A stretch of DNA of 64,000 nt from assembly GCA_945861965.1 (NCBI GenBank), contig CAMAWM010000002.1:1-64000 (forward strand), written 5' to 3'. The position numbers and the translations under genes are program-made. The DNA comes from Chitinophaga pinensis (lineage in GTDB: Bacteria > Bacteroidota > Bacteroidia > UKL13-3). Within the stretch, counting starts at the first letter, position 1. Each line of letters begins with the position of its first letter. Under the pieces are notes generated by a model. That model did not search any database. It saw only the letters and a list, made by a program, of their open reading frames with translations, and was not told where the DNA came from. Below, piece by piece: positions 1-9,186 of this stretch.

Positions 1-2880
1 AACGGCCTTCATTTTTCCTCCAACCCTCTTACCCAGCGTTTTAAAATTTGGTTTAACGGTTTTTTCTATTGCATCAACAAATTCAAGCTCTTTTACATTT
101 ACTTCATTTATTATCAGAGTTTTAACATGTTTTATTTCCTCTTTAATTCTTTCATCTAGCACTGGAATTATAATTTTTTGTAGCGGTTGACGAACCTTAA
201 TATTTTCTTTTTTACGTATTGAAAGTACCAACGAAGTTATTTTTTGAGCAAATTCCATTTGTTCCTCAAGTTCGTTATTTATTAAACTTTTGTTTGATTG
301 AGTCAAATTTGTAAGATGAACAGATTCTGTTTTTCCGTTCAGATTCTTATAAATCCAATCAGAAAAAAATGGAGCAAATGGACTCATTAATTGCGAAACA
401 GTAATTAAGCAAGTGTACAACGTTTCATAAGCAGCTTGCTTATCGTTATTCATCTCGTCTTTCCAAAATCTTCTACGACTTAGTCTAACATACCAATTTG
501 AAAGATGATCGCCAACAAATTCTTCAATTGCTCTAACAGCTGGTGTCGCATCGTAATCTTCCATTCGTTCGTTAACAAATTGGATAAGACTGTTCAACTT
601 ACTAATTATCCATTTGTCGAGTTCTGTATCCGATTGAGATTTTGTTTTTGACAATTCAGGTTGAAATTTGTCAATGTTAGCATAGGTTGCAAAGAATGAA
701 TACGTGTGATAAAGTGTCCCAAAAAATTTTCGTTGGCTTTCGGCAACGCCTTCCATGTCAAATTTCAAATTGTCCCAAGGGTCAGAGTTGCTAAGCATGT
801 ACCAACGGTTTGCATCTGCACCGTATTTTGAAATGGCTTCAAAAGGGTCAATAGCATTGCCTAAACGCTTGCTCATTTTGTTGCCGTTTTTGTCAAGTAC
901 AAGTCCATTGGCAATAACATTTTTGTAAGCAATACTGTCAAATAACAAAACAGAAATGGCGTGAAGGGTAAAAAACCAACCACGTGTTTGGTCAACTCCT
1001 TCGGCTATAAAATCGGCCGGAAAGTTTTTCTTGAAATCTTCATTGTTCTCAAATGGCCAATGCCATTGTGCATATGGCATAGCTCCACTATCAAACCAAA
1101 CATCAATTAAATCGGCTTCGCGAAACATTTTTTCGCCATTAGCTGACACCAAAATAATTTCATCAACAAAAGGTTTATGCAATTCAATTTCTAAGTTTTC
1201 GTTTCTGTATTTTGATTCATTTGACATGAAACCCGCTTCAATTGATTTGTCAATTTCATCTGCCAATTCTTTTTTTGAACCAATACATTTCTCCTCTTTG
1301 CCATCTTCGGTTCTCCATATTGGCAATGGTGTTCCCCAATATCTCGATCGTGATAAATTCCAATCGACCAAGTTTTCTAACCAGTTTCCGAATCGGCCAG
1401 TTCCTGTATGTTCGGGTTTCCAATTGATGGTTTTGTTTAATTCAACGAGCTTGTCTTTGCAAGCAGTTGTTTTTATAAACCAACTTTCAAGCGGATAATA
1501 AATTATTGGTTTATCTGTTCGCCAACAATGCGGATAGCTGTGTTCGTATCTTTCAACTTTAAATGCTTTGTTTTCTTTTTTTAATTTAATTGAAATGCGT
1601 TCGTCAACGGTTAAATATTTTTCACCGCCTTGTTTCTTAAGTTCAATTTCTTTTTCCTCATTTGTATAAAATTGCTCTTTTACATATTCATCAGCAAAAT
1701 CTATAACCTCTTTTACAAAACGTCCGCGTTTGTCAACCAATGGTGAAGGATTTCCGTTTTCATCTTTTACCAAAATGGAGGAAATGTTATTTTCTTTGCA
1801 TACCCTAAAATCATCTGCACCAAAAACCGAAGCGGTGTGTACAATTCCAGTTCCATCTTCTGTTGTTACAAAATCACCAACTATTACCTCAAATGCTTTT
1901 CCTTCTGGCTGAACATAAGGCATTAGTTGTTCGTATTTTAGTCCAACTAAGTCTTTGCCTAAACATTCTGAAATTACTTCAAATGGAATTTGTTTATCAC
2001 CTTCTTTGTATTCATTTAATTTTAGTTCCGAATTTTTTTCTAAAAAATATTTGTGAACTAATTCTTTCGCTAAAATTACTGTAATTGATTTGAACGTATA
2101 CTGATTAAATGTTTTTACAACTGAGTAATTAATTTTTTCTCCTACTGCCAAAGCGCAGTTAGCTGGCAATGTCCAAGGAGTTGTTGTCCAAGCTATGAAA
2201 AAAACAGTGTCCTCGGTCGAAAATTTAGAAAAGTCTATCACTTTAAACTGCGCAACTACAGAAGTATCTTTAATGTTTCGATAAGTTCCTGGTTGGTTTA
2301 ATTCGTGACTGCTTAATCCCGTTCCGGCTGCTGGCGAAAAAGGTTGAATGGTGTGTCCTTTATAAAGTAATTGTTTTTCGTATAAAGCTTTAAGCAAATG
2401 CCACAAACTTTCAATATAATTGTTTTCGTAGGTTATATAAGGATCGCTCATATCTACCCAATATCCCATTCGTTCGGTTAGTTTTTCCCAAACATCTGTA
2501 AACTTCATTACATCTTTTCGACAAGCTTCGTTGTATTCAGCAACAGATATTTTTTTGCCGATATCTTCTTTTGTAATGCCTAAGCTTTTTTCAACTTGAA
2601 GCTCTATTGGCAATCCGTGAGTATCCCAACCGCCTTTTCGTTTAACTTGTTTGCCCTTTAAGGTTTGATACCGACAAAAAATATCTTTGACAGTACGCGA
2701 CATCACGTGATGAATTCCAGGCATTCCGTTTGCACTTGGAGGGCCTTCGTAAAATACAAAGGATTCAGCTCCTTCGCGGTTTGAAATGCTTTTTTCGAAA
2801 ATTTTATTTTCTTTCCAAAATTTTAGTATTTCCTCTTCAAAGGCAGGAAAATCAAGCTTCTTATATTCTTTATAGTGCAT
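1..2880 (-). CDS. ileS: Isoleucine--tRNA ligase, partial (C-terminus lies beyond the left edge)
   Basis: Minus-strand reading from the ATG at 2880 gives MHYKEYKKLDFPAFEEEILKFWKENKIFEKS...PSANGMPGIHHVMSRTVKDIFCRYQTLKG (HIGH-type motif) and NKMSKRLGNAIDPFEAISKYGADANRWYML (KMSKR). It is absent from the ORF track because it runs off the edge. Confidence 0.95.
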   Translation of the reverse strand, partial: MHYKEYKKLDFPAFEEEILKFWKENKIFEKSISNREGAESFVFYEGPPSANGMPGIHHVMSRTVKDIFCRYQTLKGKQVKRKGGWDTHGLPIELQVEKSLGITKEDIGKKISVAEYNEACRKDVMKFTDVWEKLTERMGYWVDMSDPYITYENNYIESLWHLLKALYEKQLLYKGHTIQPFSPAAGTGLSSHELNQPGTYRNIKDTSVVAQFKVIDFSKFSTEDTVFFIAWTTTPWTLPANCALAVGEKINYSVVKTFNQYTFKSITVILAKELVHKYFLEKNSELKLNEYKEGDKQIPFEVISECLGKDLVGLKYEQLMPYVQPEGKAFEVIVGDFVTTEDGTGIVHTASVFGADDFRVCKENNISSILVKDENGNPSPLVDKRGRFVKEVIDFADEYVKEQFYTNEEKEIELKKQGGEKYLTVDERISIKLKKENKAFKVERYEHSYPHCWRTDKPIIYYPLESWFIKTTACKDKLVELNKTINWKPEHTGTGRFGNWLENLVDWNLSRSRYWGTPLPIWRTEDGKEEKCIGSKKELADEIDKSIEAGFMSNESKYRNENLEIELHKPFVDEIILVSANGEKMFREADLIDVWFDSGAMPYAQWHWPFENNEDFKKNFPADFIAEGVDQTRGWFFTLHAISVLLFDSIAYKNVIANGLVLDKNGNKMSKRLGNAIDPFEAISKYGADANRWYMLSNSDPWDNLKFDMEGVAESQRKFFGTLYHTYSFFATYANIDKFQPELSKTKSQSDTELDKWIISKLNSLIQFVNERMEDYDATPAVRAIEEFVGDHLSNWYVRLSRRRFWKDEMNNDKQAAYETLYTCLITVSQLMSPFAPFFSDWIYKNLNGKTESVHLTNLTQSNKSLINNELEEQMEFAQKITSLVLSIRKKENIKVRQPLQKIIIPVLDERIKEEIKHVKTLIINEVNVKELEFVDAIEKTVKPNFKTLGKRVGGKMKAV

Positions 2881-3044
2881 TAATTGAAAAGTGTTGAAGA
2901 GATTTGATTATTCAACAAAATTTATTTTTTGTTAAATTTTTGCCTTTCTCCAAAGGGCTGGCAAGGTAAAATAATTTAAAATATATGCAAAGCTGTCAGT
3001 TTCTACTAGTTGAATTAGTATGTATAATGAAAAATATTCGGCAC

Positions 3045-3950
3045 TTATTTTCTTCCTCTTGGATGAAAATTAGTAACTACTTCATGCAAGTATTCTCTGC
3101 TAATGTGCGTATAAATTTCGGTAGTTGTTATACTTTCATGTCCTAACATTTGCTGTACTGCACGTAAATCTGCGCCCGCTTCGACCAAACTTGTAGCAAA
3201 AGAATGACGAAGTGTATGCGGACTAATATTTTTCTTTATTCCAGCCTGTAAAGCCATTTTTTTAATTAGAGTAAATATTGAAATTCGAGAAAGTTTATTC
3301 CCAAATCGATTTAAAAATAAAATATCGCTGCTACTTGATTTTACTTCAACTTTATTGCGAATGTTTTTCAAGTAAATTTCAATTTCTCTAAGCGCAGTTG
3401 TTGAAACTGGAATCAAGCGTTCTTTATTTCCTTTTCCAATTATTTTTATAAATTCATCTTTCCAAAAAATATCCGAAATTTTTAATCCAACAGCTTCGCT
3501 AACTCGTAAACCACAGCTAAACATCGTTTCTACGATGGCTTTGTTTCTTACATTTTCGGGTTTGCTTAAATCTAATGTTGCAATCATGGCATCAATTTCA
3601 GGAACATCTAATGTATCGGGCAACTTGCGTTTTATTTTGGGCGATTCTAATAATTCAGCCGGATTTTTTTTAATCAAATCTTCCATCAACAAGTACTTGT
3701 AAAATGCTCTGATACCGCTTTGCATTCTTGCCTGACTGCTAGGATTCATTCCTAATTCATTTGCCCAACGCAAAAACTCGCGAAGTATTTGCAATGAAAT
3801 TTCTTCGGGATGTTTGTCAATATTTTTTGCAATTAGAAAGCTACAAAGTTTTTGAATGTCGTGCATATAGGCATCTACACTGTTAGACGACAATGATTTT
3901 TCCAACTGCAGGTATGCTTTAAATCCTAGAATATAACTTTGCCACAACAT
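3045..3950 (-). CDS. xerD: Site-specific tyrosine recombinase XerD/XerC
   Basis: SCGLRVSEAVGL, SPHTLRHSFATSLVEAGADLRAVQQMLGHESITTTEIYTHI: complete R-H-R-H-Y signature; about 300 aa. Confidence 0.9.
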   Translation of the reverse strand: MLWQSYILGFKAYLQLEKSLSSNSVDAYMHDIQKLCSFLIAKNIDKHPEEISLQILREFLRWANELGMNPSSQARMQSGIRAFYKYLLMEDLIKKNPAELLESPKIKRKLPDTLDVPEIDAMIATLDLSKPENVRNKAIVETMFSCGLRVSEAVGLKISDIFWKDEFIKIIGKGNKERLIPVSTTALREIEIYLKNIRNKVEVKSSSSDILFLNRFGNKLSRISIFTLIKKMALQAGIKKNISPHTLRHSFATSLVEAGADLRAVQQMLGHESITTTEIYTHISREYLHEVVTNFHPRGRK

Positions 3951-3986
3951 TTTATTTGAATTGTAAAAATTTTACCAAATTTAATC

Positions 3987-4016
3987 TTGTGTTTTACAAA
4001 GAGTAAAATATATTTG
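3987..4016 (+). promoter_or_regulatory. Putative Bacteroidota promoter TTG-N19-TATATTTG
   Basis: TTG at 3987-3989, 19-nt spacer, TATATTTG (TAnnTTTG) at 4009-4016, 25 nt upstream of the ATG at 4042. Confidence 0.55.
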
Positions 4017-4041
4017 TTCACCTAAATCTTAAAAAAATATC

Positions 4042-4866
4042 ATGAAAAAATTAATTCCTTTACTTTCTGTATTGGGTTTGTTGTTTTTTGCTTCTTGTTC
4101 AAAAGAAGACAATGGCACTCCAGTTCCAGTTCCTGAAACCCCGCAACAAAACGCAGTAGTATTTCACTTTGGCGGTACATGGAACAGCCCTGAAGGCGAA
4201 TATGGCAAGCCTGGGAAAGAATGGTTGTTAAAAAATTATGTAAAAAAAGTATGTGTCGTTTCGTGTCAAATGAATGCAACAAGCGGAGGATTTACCGATC
4301 CAATGTCAAGTGCTGATGGAAACCAAATGAGTGGATTTTTTAAACAATTAGGTCCGCCAAGTATGTTTTTAATGGCTGATGGTGGCGTTTTAAATTTAAG
4401 AGGAAACACCATTACACAGAATATGTTAAAATCAATTGTGGATAGCATGACTACAAAAATTACACCTCGTGCTACTGTTTCGGCTACTGTTACCAAAACT
4501 AATTTAGGATCAACTTGGCAATTAAGAGTAGATGCAAAAGTAAAATTTCATGTAGCGATACCTGGCAAGACTTACCTTTTGGGTGCTTATTTTGTTGAAA
4601 ATGATCTTTATTTTCCTCAACAAAACGATAACGGTGATAACACTGATTACCACGAAATGGTAATGCGTGAAAAACTTTGTACCGCTTTAAATGGTGATTT
4701 ATTAGCTTCAAATCCTGCAAAAGATTTAGAGGTTTCAAAAACTATTACCAAAGGTGTAAACAATAGTTACAATATGCCGAAATGCAAAATTGTACTTGTA
4801 ATTTGGGAAAAAACCGGAACAACAATTAATTGGCCAATGAACGGATTGGTATTAGATATTCCTTAA
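4042..4866 (+). CDS. Lipoprotein, possibly Omp28-like
   Basis: Lipobox-type signal MKKLIPLLSVLGLLFFASCSK; overall layout (VVFHFGGTW...) resembles Omp28-related lipoproteins but has no CxxC. Confidence 0.6.
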   Translation: MKKLIPLLSVLGLLFFASCSKEDNGTPVPVPETPQQNAVVFHFGGTWNSPEGEYGKPGKEWLLKNYVKKVCVVSCQMNATSGGFTDPMSSADGNQMSGFFKQLGPPSMFLMADGGVLNLRGNTITQNMLKSIVDSMTTKITPRATVSATVTKTNLGSTWQLRVDAKVKFHVAIPGKTYLLGAYFVENDLYFPQQNDNGDNTDYHEMVMREKLCTALNGDLLASNPAKDLEVSKTITKGVNNSYNMPKCKIVLVIWEKTGTTINWPMNGLVLDIP

Positions 4867-4888
4867 AAAAATAAAAATTTAAATTCTG

Positions 4889-4924
4889 AAATAGCTTGTT
4901 GCATTTGGTTGCAACAAGCTATTT
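4889..4924. terminator. Bidirectional intrinsic terminator between convergent genes
   Basis: Perfect 15-bp stem AAATAGCTTGTTGCA / TGCAACAAGCTATTT with 6-nt loop TTTGGT, T-rich on the plus side (ATTTTGTTTT) and A-rich on the other (AAAAAAATAAAAATTTAAA). Confidence 0.85.
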
Positions 4925-6271
4925 TGTTTTATCATACAACCAATTAGTAATATCAGTTATTACTTCAACAGGGATATTTCCGGGCATAAAATATTCGCTA
5001 TAAGTTGAAGGCGCTTCACCCCAATGAAAAATGTGGTTTAGTTTTGGATATAATTTAAAGGACACATTTTTATTTGCACCTAGTTTTTTTTGCCACAAGT
5101 TGTAATTATTCATCGAAACCTGATAATCTCGACCGCCATGCAAAATCAAAATTGGGAGTGTTAATTTTTCAGCAACTTTTACATGCTTGTATTTCTTTAA
5201 CCAAAGCCAGTAGCTTGCTTGTACATCATAAGGTAAAAGCGTATAAGGCGTATTTTTTTTAAGATTATTGCTCATTGCAAATTTTGCTTTTGCTTTTTGG
5301 CCTTCATATTCGGCTTTTTTGTGTGGCAAAACAGTCGTTAAATAATCGTATTGCTCAGACATCATTTCCAATGTGTTTAATGAATTTGCTCCCCACAGAA
5401 GAATTCCTTTCAGCTCTTTTCGCTCTTGAGCAATTAGTGGACAAAGCATTCCAGCTTCGCCATGTCCTAAAATAAAAATATTTTTTTCGTCCACTTCAAT
5501 TTGATTTTTTAACGAATCAATAATCAAATACAAATCGTCTAAATAATCGTCTCGGCAGCTAAATTCCTTTTGTCTGATTTTTTCGCCTAACATAAATAAA
5601 CCATGATTTACCGATCGTTTATTATATCTGAAAACAGCAAATCCATTCGTTGCCAATCCCCAAGCAATGTCTTTGTAAGGTCTATTTGGATCGTATCCGC
5701 CATCCATTTCTGTTGGTCCTGCATCTGCCATAATTATTACTAAGGCGTTTTTTTTACTGTTAGTTGGATAGCTGAGTAATCCATTGAGCGGAAAATATTC
5801 ATTGAACTGAAATTTTATTTCGCGCTCATCAATTTTCAAAACATTTGTATAAGCCGGAGTTAAATAGGTTTTAAACGATTCGATAAAATCATACGATAAA
5901 ATTCTTTTTTCAGTAGGGGTAAAAATACAAGTAAAAATAAGTTGAATGTTGTATTCGCTTTCAACTACACTTTGGCACGAAACAAAGTTTATGCCTTGCA
6001 AAAATTGTGCGGCTCGGCTACTTTTAATATTTCCGTAACGATCTTTTAGTGCTAGCCAATTGAGTTTTATAGTTTCGGTATTAGTTGCTAATTGTAGGTT
6101 TGAGTCAAGTTTTTGATGAATCAAATCGTATTGTTCGTTTTTAAATAAATTTAGAATTGAATCACTAAACGAAAAATAATCGGACTTGTTTTGTGCCGAT
6201 GCAAAACCCGAAATAAATAGGAGATAGGTAAATAAAAAGTTTTTCAAATGGATAAATAATAATTGAAACAA
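4919..6271 (-). CDS. Alpha/beta hydrolase family protein (nucleophile Ser replaced by Gly)
   Basis: Signal peptide; ADAGPTEMDGGYDPNRPYKDIAWGLA; elbow ILGHGEAGM; LILHGGRDYQV (acid) and YPKLNHIF (His). Confidence 0.8.
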   Translation of the reverse strand: MFQLLFIHLKNFLFTYLLFISGFASAQNKSDYFSFSDSILNLFKNEQYDLIHQKLDSNLQLATNTETIKLNWLALKDRYGNIKSSRAAQFLQGINFVSCQSVVESEYNIQLIFTCIFTPTEKRILSYDFIESFKTYLTPAYTNVLKIDEREIKFQFNEYFPLNGLLSYPTNSKKNALVIIMADAGPTEMDGGYDPNRPYKDIAWGLATNGFAVFRYNKRSVNHGLFMLGEKIRQKEFSCRDDYLDDLYLIIDSLKNQIEVDEKNIFILGHGEAGMLCPLIAQERKELKGILLWGANSLNTLEMMSEQYDYLTTVLPHKKAEYEGQKAKAKFAMSNNLKKNTPYTLLPYDVQASYWLWLKKYKHVKVAEKLTLPILILHGGRDYQVSMNNYNLWQKKLGANKNVSFKLYPKLNHIFHWGEAPSTYSEYFMPGNIPVEVITDITNWLYDKTK

Positions 6272-6328
6272 AGGTGCTTAAAAACAGCAATTCATACTCT
6301 TAATTTTTATTTAAAATTATTCGGGTAA

Positions 6329-7708
6329 TTAATTTGATTGCAATTCTCCAGCTTCGCCTCTTTTTAAAGTATATTTTTCAATTTTATTGTAAAGATGGCT
6401 TCGTTGAATATCAATTTCCAATGAAGTTTTTGCAACATTCCATCCATTCTTTTTCAATTTTTCTTCAATAAAAATTTTCTCGACATATTCTTTAAATTCT
6501 TGCAATGTTTGAAAGCGTTCAAAAATGCTTTTTTCTTCTTCTCTTGCACTAAGTGGGGTTGCAAATTTTTGTACATCTTCAATTGTAATACGTGCTTGCC
6601 CTAATATTACAAGGCGTTCTACAACATTTCTCAATTCGCGAATATTGCCGAAGTAATCTAACTTTTTTAATTCTTCCAAAGCTTGAGGAGTAAATGTTTT
6701 TTTTGGAAGTCCATTGTCTTCGCATGCCTCTTTAATAAATTTTTCGGCCAAAATCGGAATGTCTTCCTTGCGTTCATTTAACGCAGGAACATGAATTAAA
6801 ATAACACTTAAACGATGGTATAAATCCATTCTAAAACTTCCTTTTTCAATTTCTTGCAAAAGGTTTTTGTTAGTGGCTGCAATTACCCGCACATCAACAT
6901 CAATATCTTTTTCGCCACCAACGCGAGTTATTTTATTTTCTTGCAATGCACGCAAAACTTTTGCTTGTGCTGCTAAACTCATGTCGCCAACTTCGTCTAA
7001 GAAAATAGTTCCGCCATTTGCTTGTTCAAATTTTCCGATTCGTTGTTTTATAGCAGATGTAAATGCGCCTTTTTCATGGCCGAATAATTCTGATTCAATT
7101 AAATCTGTTGGGATAGCCGCACAGTTTACTTCAACCAAAATATTCTTTGCTCTGTTGCTTTTTTCGTGAACCCAGCGTGCAACTAATTCTTTACCCGTTC
7201 CGTTATCGCCTGTTATCATTACACGCGCATCGGTTGGAGCAACTTTATTAATTGTTTCCATAATGTTTTGTATGGCTGGACTTTCTCCTATCATTTCGCG
7301 AGTTCTTGTAACTTTTCTGCGCAAAACTTTGGTTTCAATGCTTAATGATTTTTTCTCAATTGCATTTCTAAGGGCAACCAAAAGACGATTTAAATCTGCA
7401 GGTTTTGAGATATAATCATACGCGCCTTTTTTGGTGGCTTCAACTGCCGTTTCAATTGAATTGAGAGCGGATATCATTATGAAAGGAAGATCTTCATCTA
7501 TTTCTTTTGCTTTTGTCAAAACAGTAACGCCATCCATTTTTGGCATTTTTACATCGCACAAAACTGCAGCATATTCTTCGTCCAATATTTTTTGAAGTCC
7601 TTCTTCGCCATTTGACGCCTCGTCTACTTGATAATTTTCGTACTCAAGAATCTCACGAATAGAACTGCGAATTGCTTTTTCGTCATCAATAATTAAAATC
7701 TTACTCAT
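6329..7708 (-). CDS. Sigma-54-dependent response regulator (NtrC family)
   Basis: Receiver domain (ILIIDDEKAIRSSIREIL...CDVKMPKMDG), AAA+ domain with ESELFGHEKGAFTSA, Fis-type HTH at the C-terminus. Confidence 0.95.
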   Translation of the reverse strand: MSKILIIDDEKAIRSSIREILEYENYQVDEASNGEEGLQKILDEEYAAVLCDVKMPKMDGVTVLTKAKEIDEDLPFIMISALNSIETAVEATKKGAYDYISKPADLNRLLVALRNAIEKKSLSIETKVLRRKVTRTREMIGESPAIQNIMETINKVAPTDARVMITGDNGTGKELVARWVHEKSNRAKNILVEVNCAAIPTDLIESELFGHEKGAFTSAIKQRIGKFEQANGGTIFLDEVGDMSLAAQAKVLRALQENKITRVGGEKDIDVDVRVIAATNKNLLQEIEKGSFRMDLYHRLSVILIHVPALNERKEDIPILAEKFIKEACEDNGLPKKTFTPQALEELKKLDYFGNIRELRNVVERLVILGQARITIEDVQKFATPLSAREEEKSIFERFQTLQEFKEYVEKIFIEEKLKKNGWNVAKTSLEIDIQRSHLYNKIEKYTLKRGEAGELQSN

Positions 7709-7806
7709 AATCTGCGCTTATTTTTTTCGCAAAGTGAAGTTTTTAGTGGACAGAAAAAAGCGTGTTGATAATTGGTTAGTTTTTTAGACAGTTTTGAAAT
7801 GGAGGT

Positions 7807-8568
7807 TTATCGTAAAAAATTCAAAACTGCATTCAAAAATTCTCTTGGATTGTCAGCATGAACCCAATGCCCTGCATTTGAAATGGGTATAATTTTTACA
7901 TCGCTAAAATGCGAATGGATTATTTTTTCGTCATCTGCTAGTATATAATTTGAATTTTCTCCTTTAATAAATAATGTGGGTTTTGTAAATTGAGTTTTAA
8001 AAACACATGCTTTTACTATTTCAGTGTAATCTCTTTCTAAAACCAACAAATTAAATTTCCATTTAAATCCCAATTCGGTACGAACTAAATTTTTTAATAA
8101 AAATTGCCTCAAAGCAAGTTCAGGAATTTTTGCGCTAATTATTTCATCAGCATGTTTTCGCGATTTTATCTTTTGTAATTCCAATGTATTTAAAACTTCA
8201 ATTACATTGTCATGTCCTCTTTGGTATTGTCGTGGCGACATATCAACTGCAATTAGTTTTATTGTTTTTTCGGGAAATTTAGTTGCGAATTGCATTGCTA
8301 CTTTTGCGCCCATGCTATGTCCTAAAATAAAAGCGGATGAAATATTTTGTTGCTGCATAAACGCATTCAAATCATCCACCATTAAGTTGATTGAATGAAA
8401 TTCTGTGTGTGGTGATTTTCCGTGATTGCGTAAGTCGAGTGAAAAAACTCGATATTTTTTCCCGAACTCAATTGCCAATGAATGCCAATTATCTAAAGAG
8501 CCTAAAAAGCCGTGAAGAATAATTAATGCTTCGCCTGTTTCGCCATATTTTTTAAAGTGTAGTTGCAT
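7807..8568 (-). CDS. Alpha/beta fold hydrolase (YbfF-like esterase)
   Basis: LHGFLGSLDNW, DLRNHGKSPH, GHSMGAKVAMQFA, GHWVHADNP. Confidence 0.9.
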   Translation of the reverse strand: MQLHFKKYGETGEALIILHGFLGSLDNWHSLAIEFGKKYRVFSLDLRNHGKSPHTEFHSINLMVDDLNAFMQQQNISSAFILGHSMGAKVAMQFATKFPEKTIKLIAVDMSPRQYQRGHDNVIEVLNTLELQKIKSRKHADEIISAKIPELALRQFLLKNLVRTELGFKWKFNLLVLERDYTEIVKACVFKTQFTKPTLFIKGENSNYILADDEKIIHSHFSDVKIIPISNAGHWVHADNPREFLNAVLNFLR

Positions 8569-8648
8569 TTAAAATTCAATCTGCAAATCTGTATAATCTG
8601 AAGGTATAAAAAAATCAAATTTCAGATTTCATTTATTAATATTGCAAC

Positions 8649-9062
8649 ATGACAGAAATAAATTCATCAAAAGCACCCGAGCCAGTTGGTTTGTATCCTC
8701 ATGCAAGACGTGTTGGTAATTTGCTTTTTCTTTCGGGCGTTGGCCCACGCGAAAGAGGAACAAAAAAAATTCCGGGAGTTGAGTTGGATGAAAACGGAAA
8801 AATAATAAGCTACGATATCGCATTGCAATGCCATTCGGTTTTTCAAAACGTTAAATATATTTTAGAAGATGCCGGAAGCAGTTGGGATAAAATAATTGAT
8901 GTAACGGTTTTTTTGACCAACATGAAAGATGATTTTGAAATTTATAATAAGTTGTGGGCCGAATATTTTATCCAAAATTCTTCTTGTAGAACTACCATTG
9001 AAATTAATTGCTTGCCAACACCAATTGCAATTGAGCTGAAAGTCATTGCAATTATTGATTAA
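8649..9062 (+). CDS. RidA family protein
   Basis: PVGLYPHARRVGNLLFLSGVGP...TVFLTNMKDDFEIYNKLWAEYF...CLPTPIAIELKVIAI. Confidence 0.88.
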   Translation: MTEINSSKAPEPVGLYPHARRVGNLLFLSGVGPRERGTKKIPGVELDENGKIISYDIALQCHSVFQNVKYILEDAGSSWDKIIDVTVFLTNMKDDFEIYNKLWAEYFIQNSSCRTTIEINCLPTPIAIELKVIAIID

Positions 9063-9186
9063 TCTTTAACTAGGATACGCAAATTTGCATTTTTTTAAAC
9101 AATCAAAATTTGCATTCGTGTGTATAACTTGTGTTTTATTGCACGTCATTCAAATATATTTTTGACCCATATCCATTTTACAAAAT

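Noticed and set aside
1031-1498. Plus-strand ORFs at 1031, 1242, 1730 and 1863
   Set aside because: All lie antisense within ileS, with biased composition and no family features.
2947-2966. Imperfect hairpin GCCTTTCTCCAAAGGGC upstream of ileS
   Set aside because: Short stem with a mismatch, no adjacent T-tract and only one copy noticed; not supportable as terminator or repeat.
3045-3950. Tyrosine recombinase as a sign of a mobile element or integron
   Set aside because: Looks like housekeeping XerD: no att-like repeats, cassettes, transposases or phage genes nearby.
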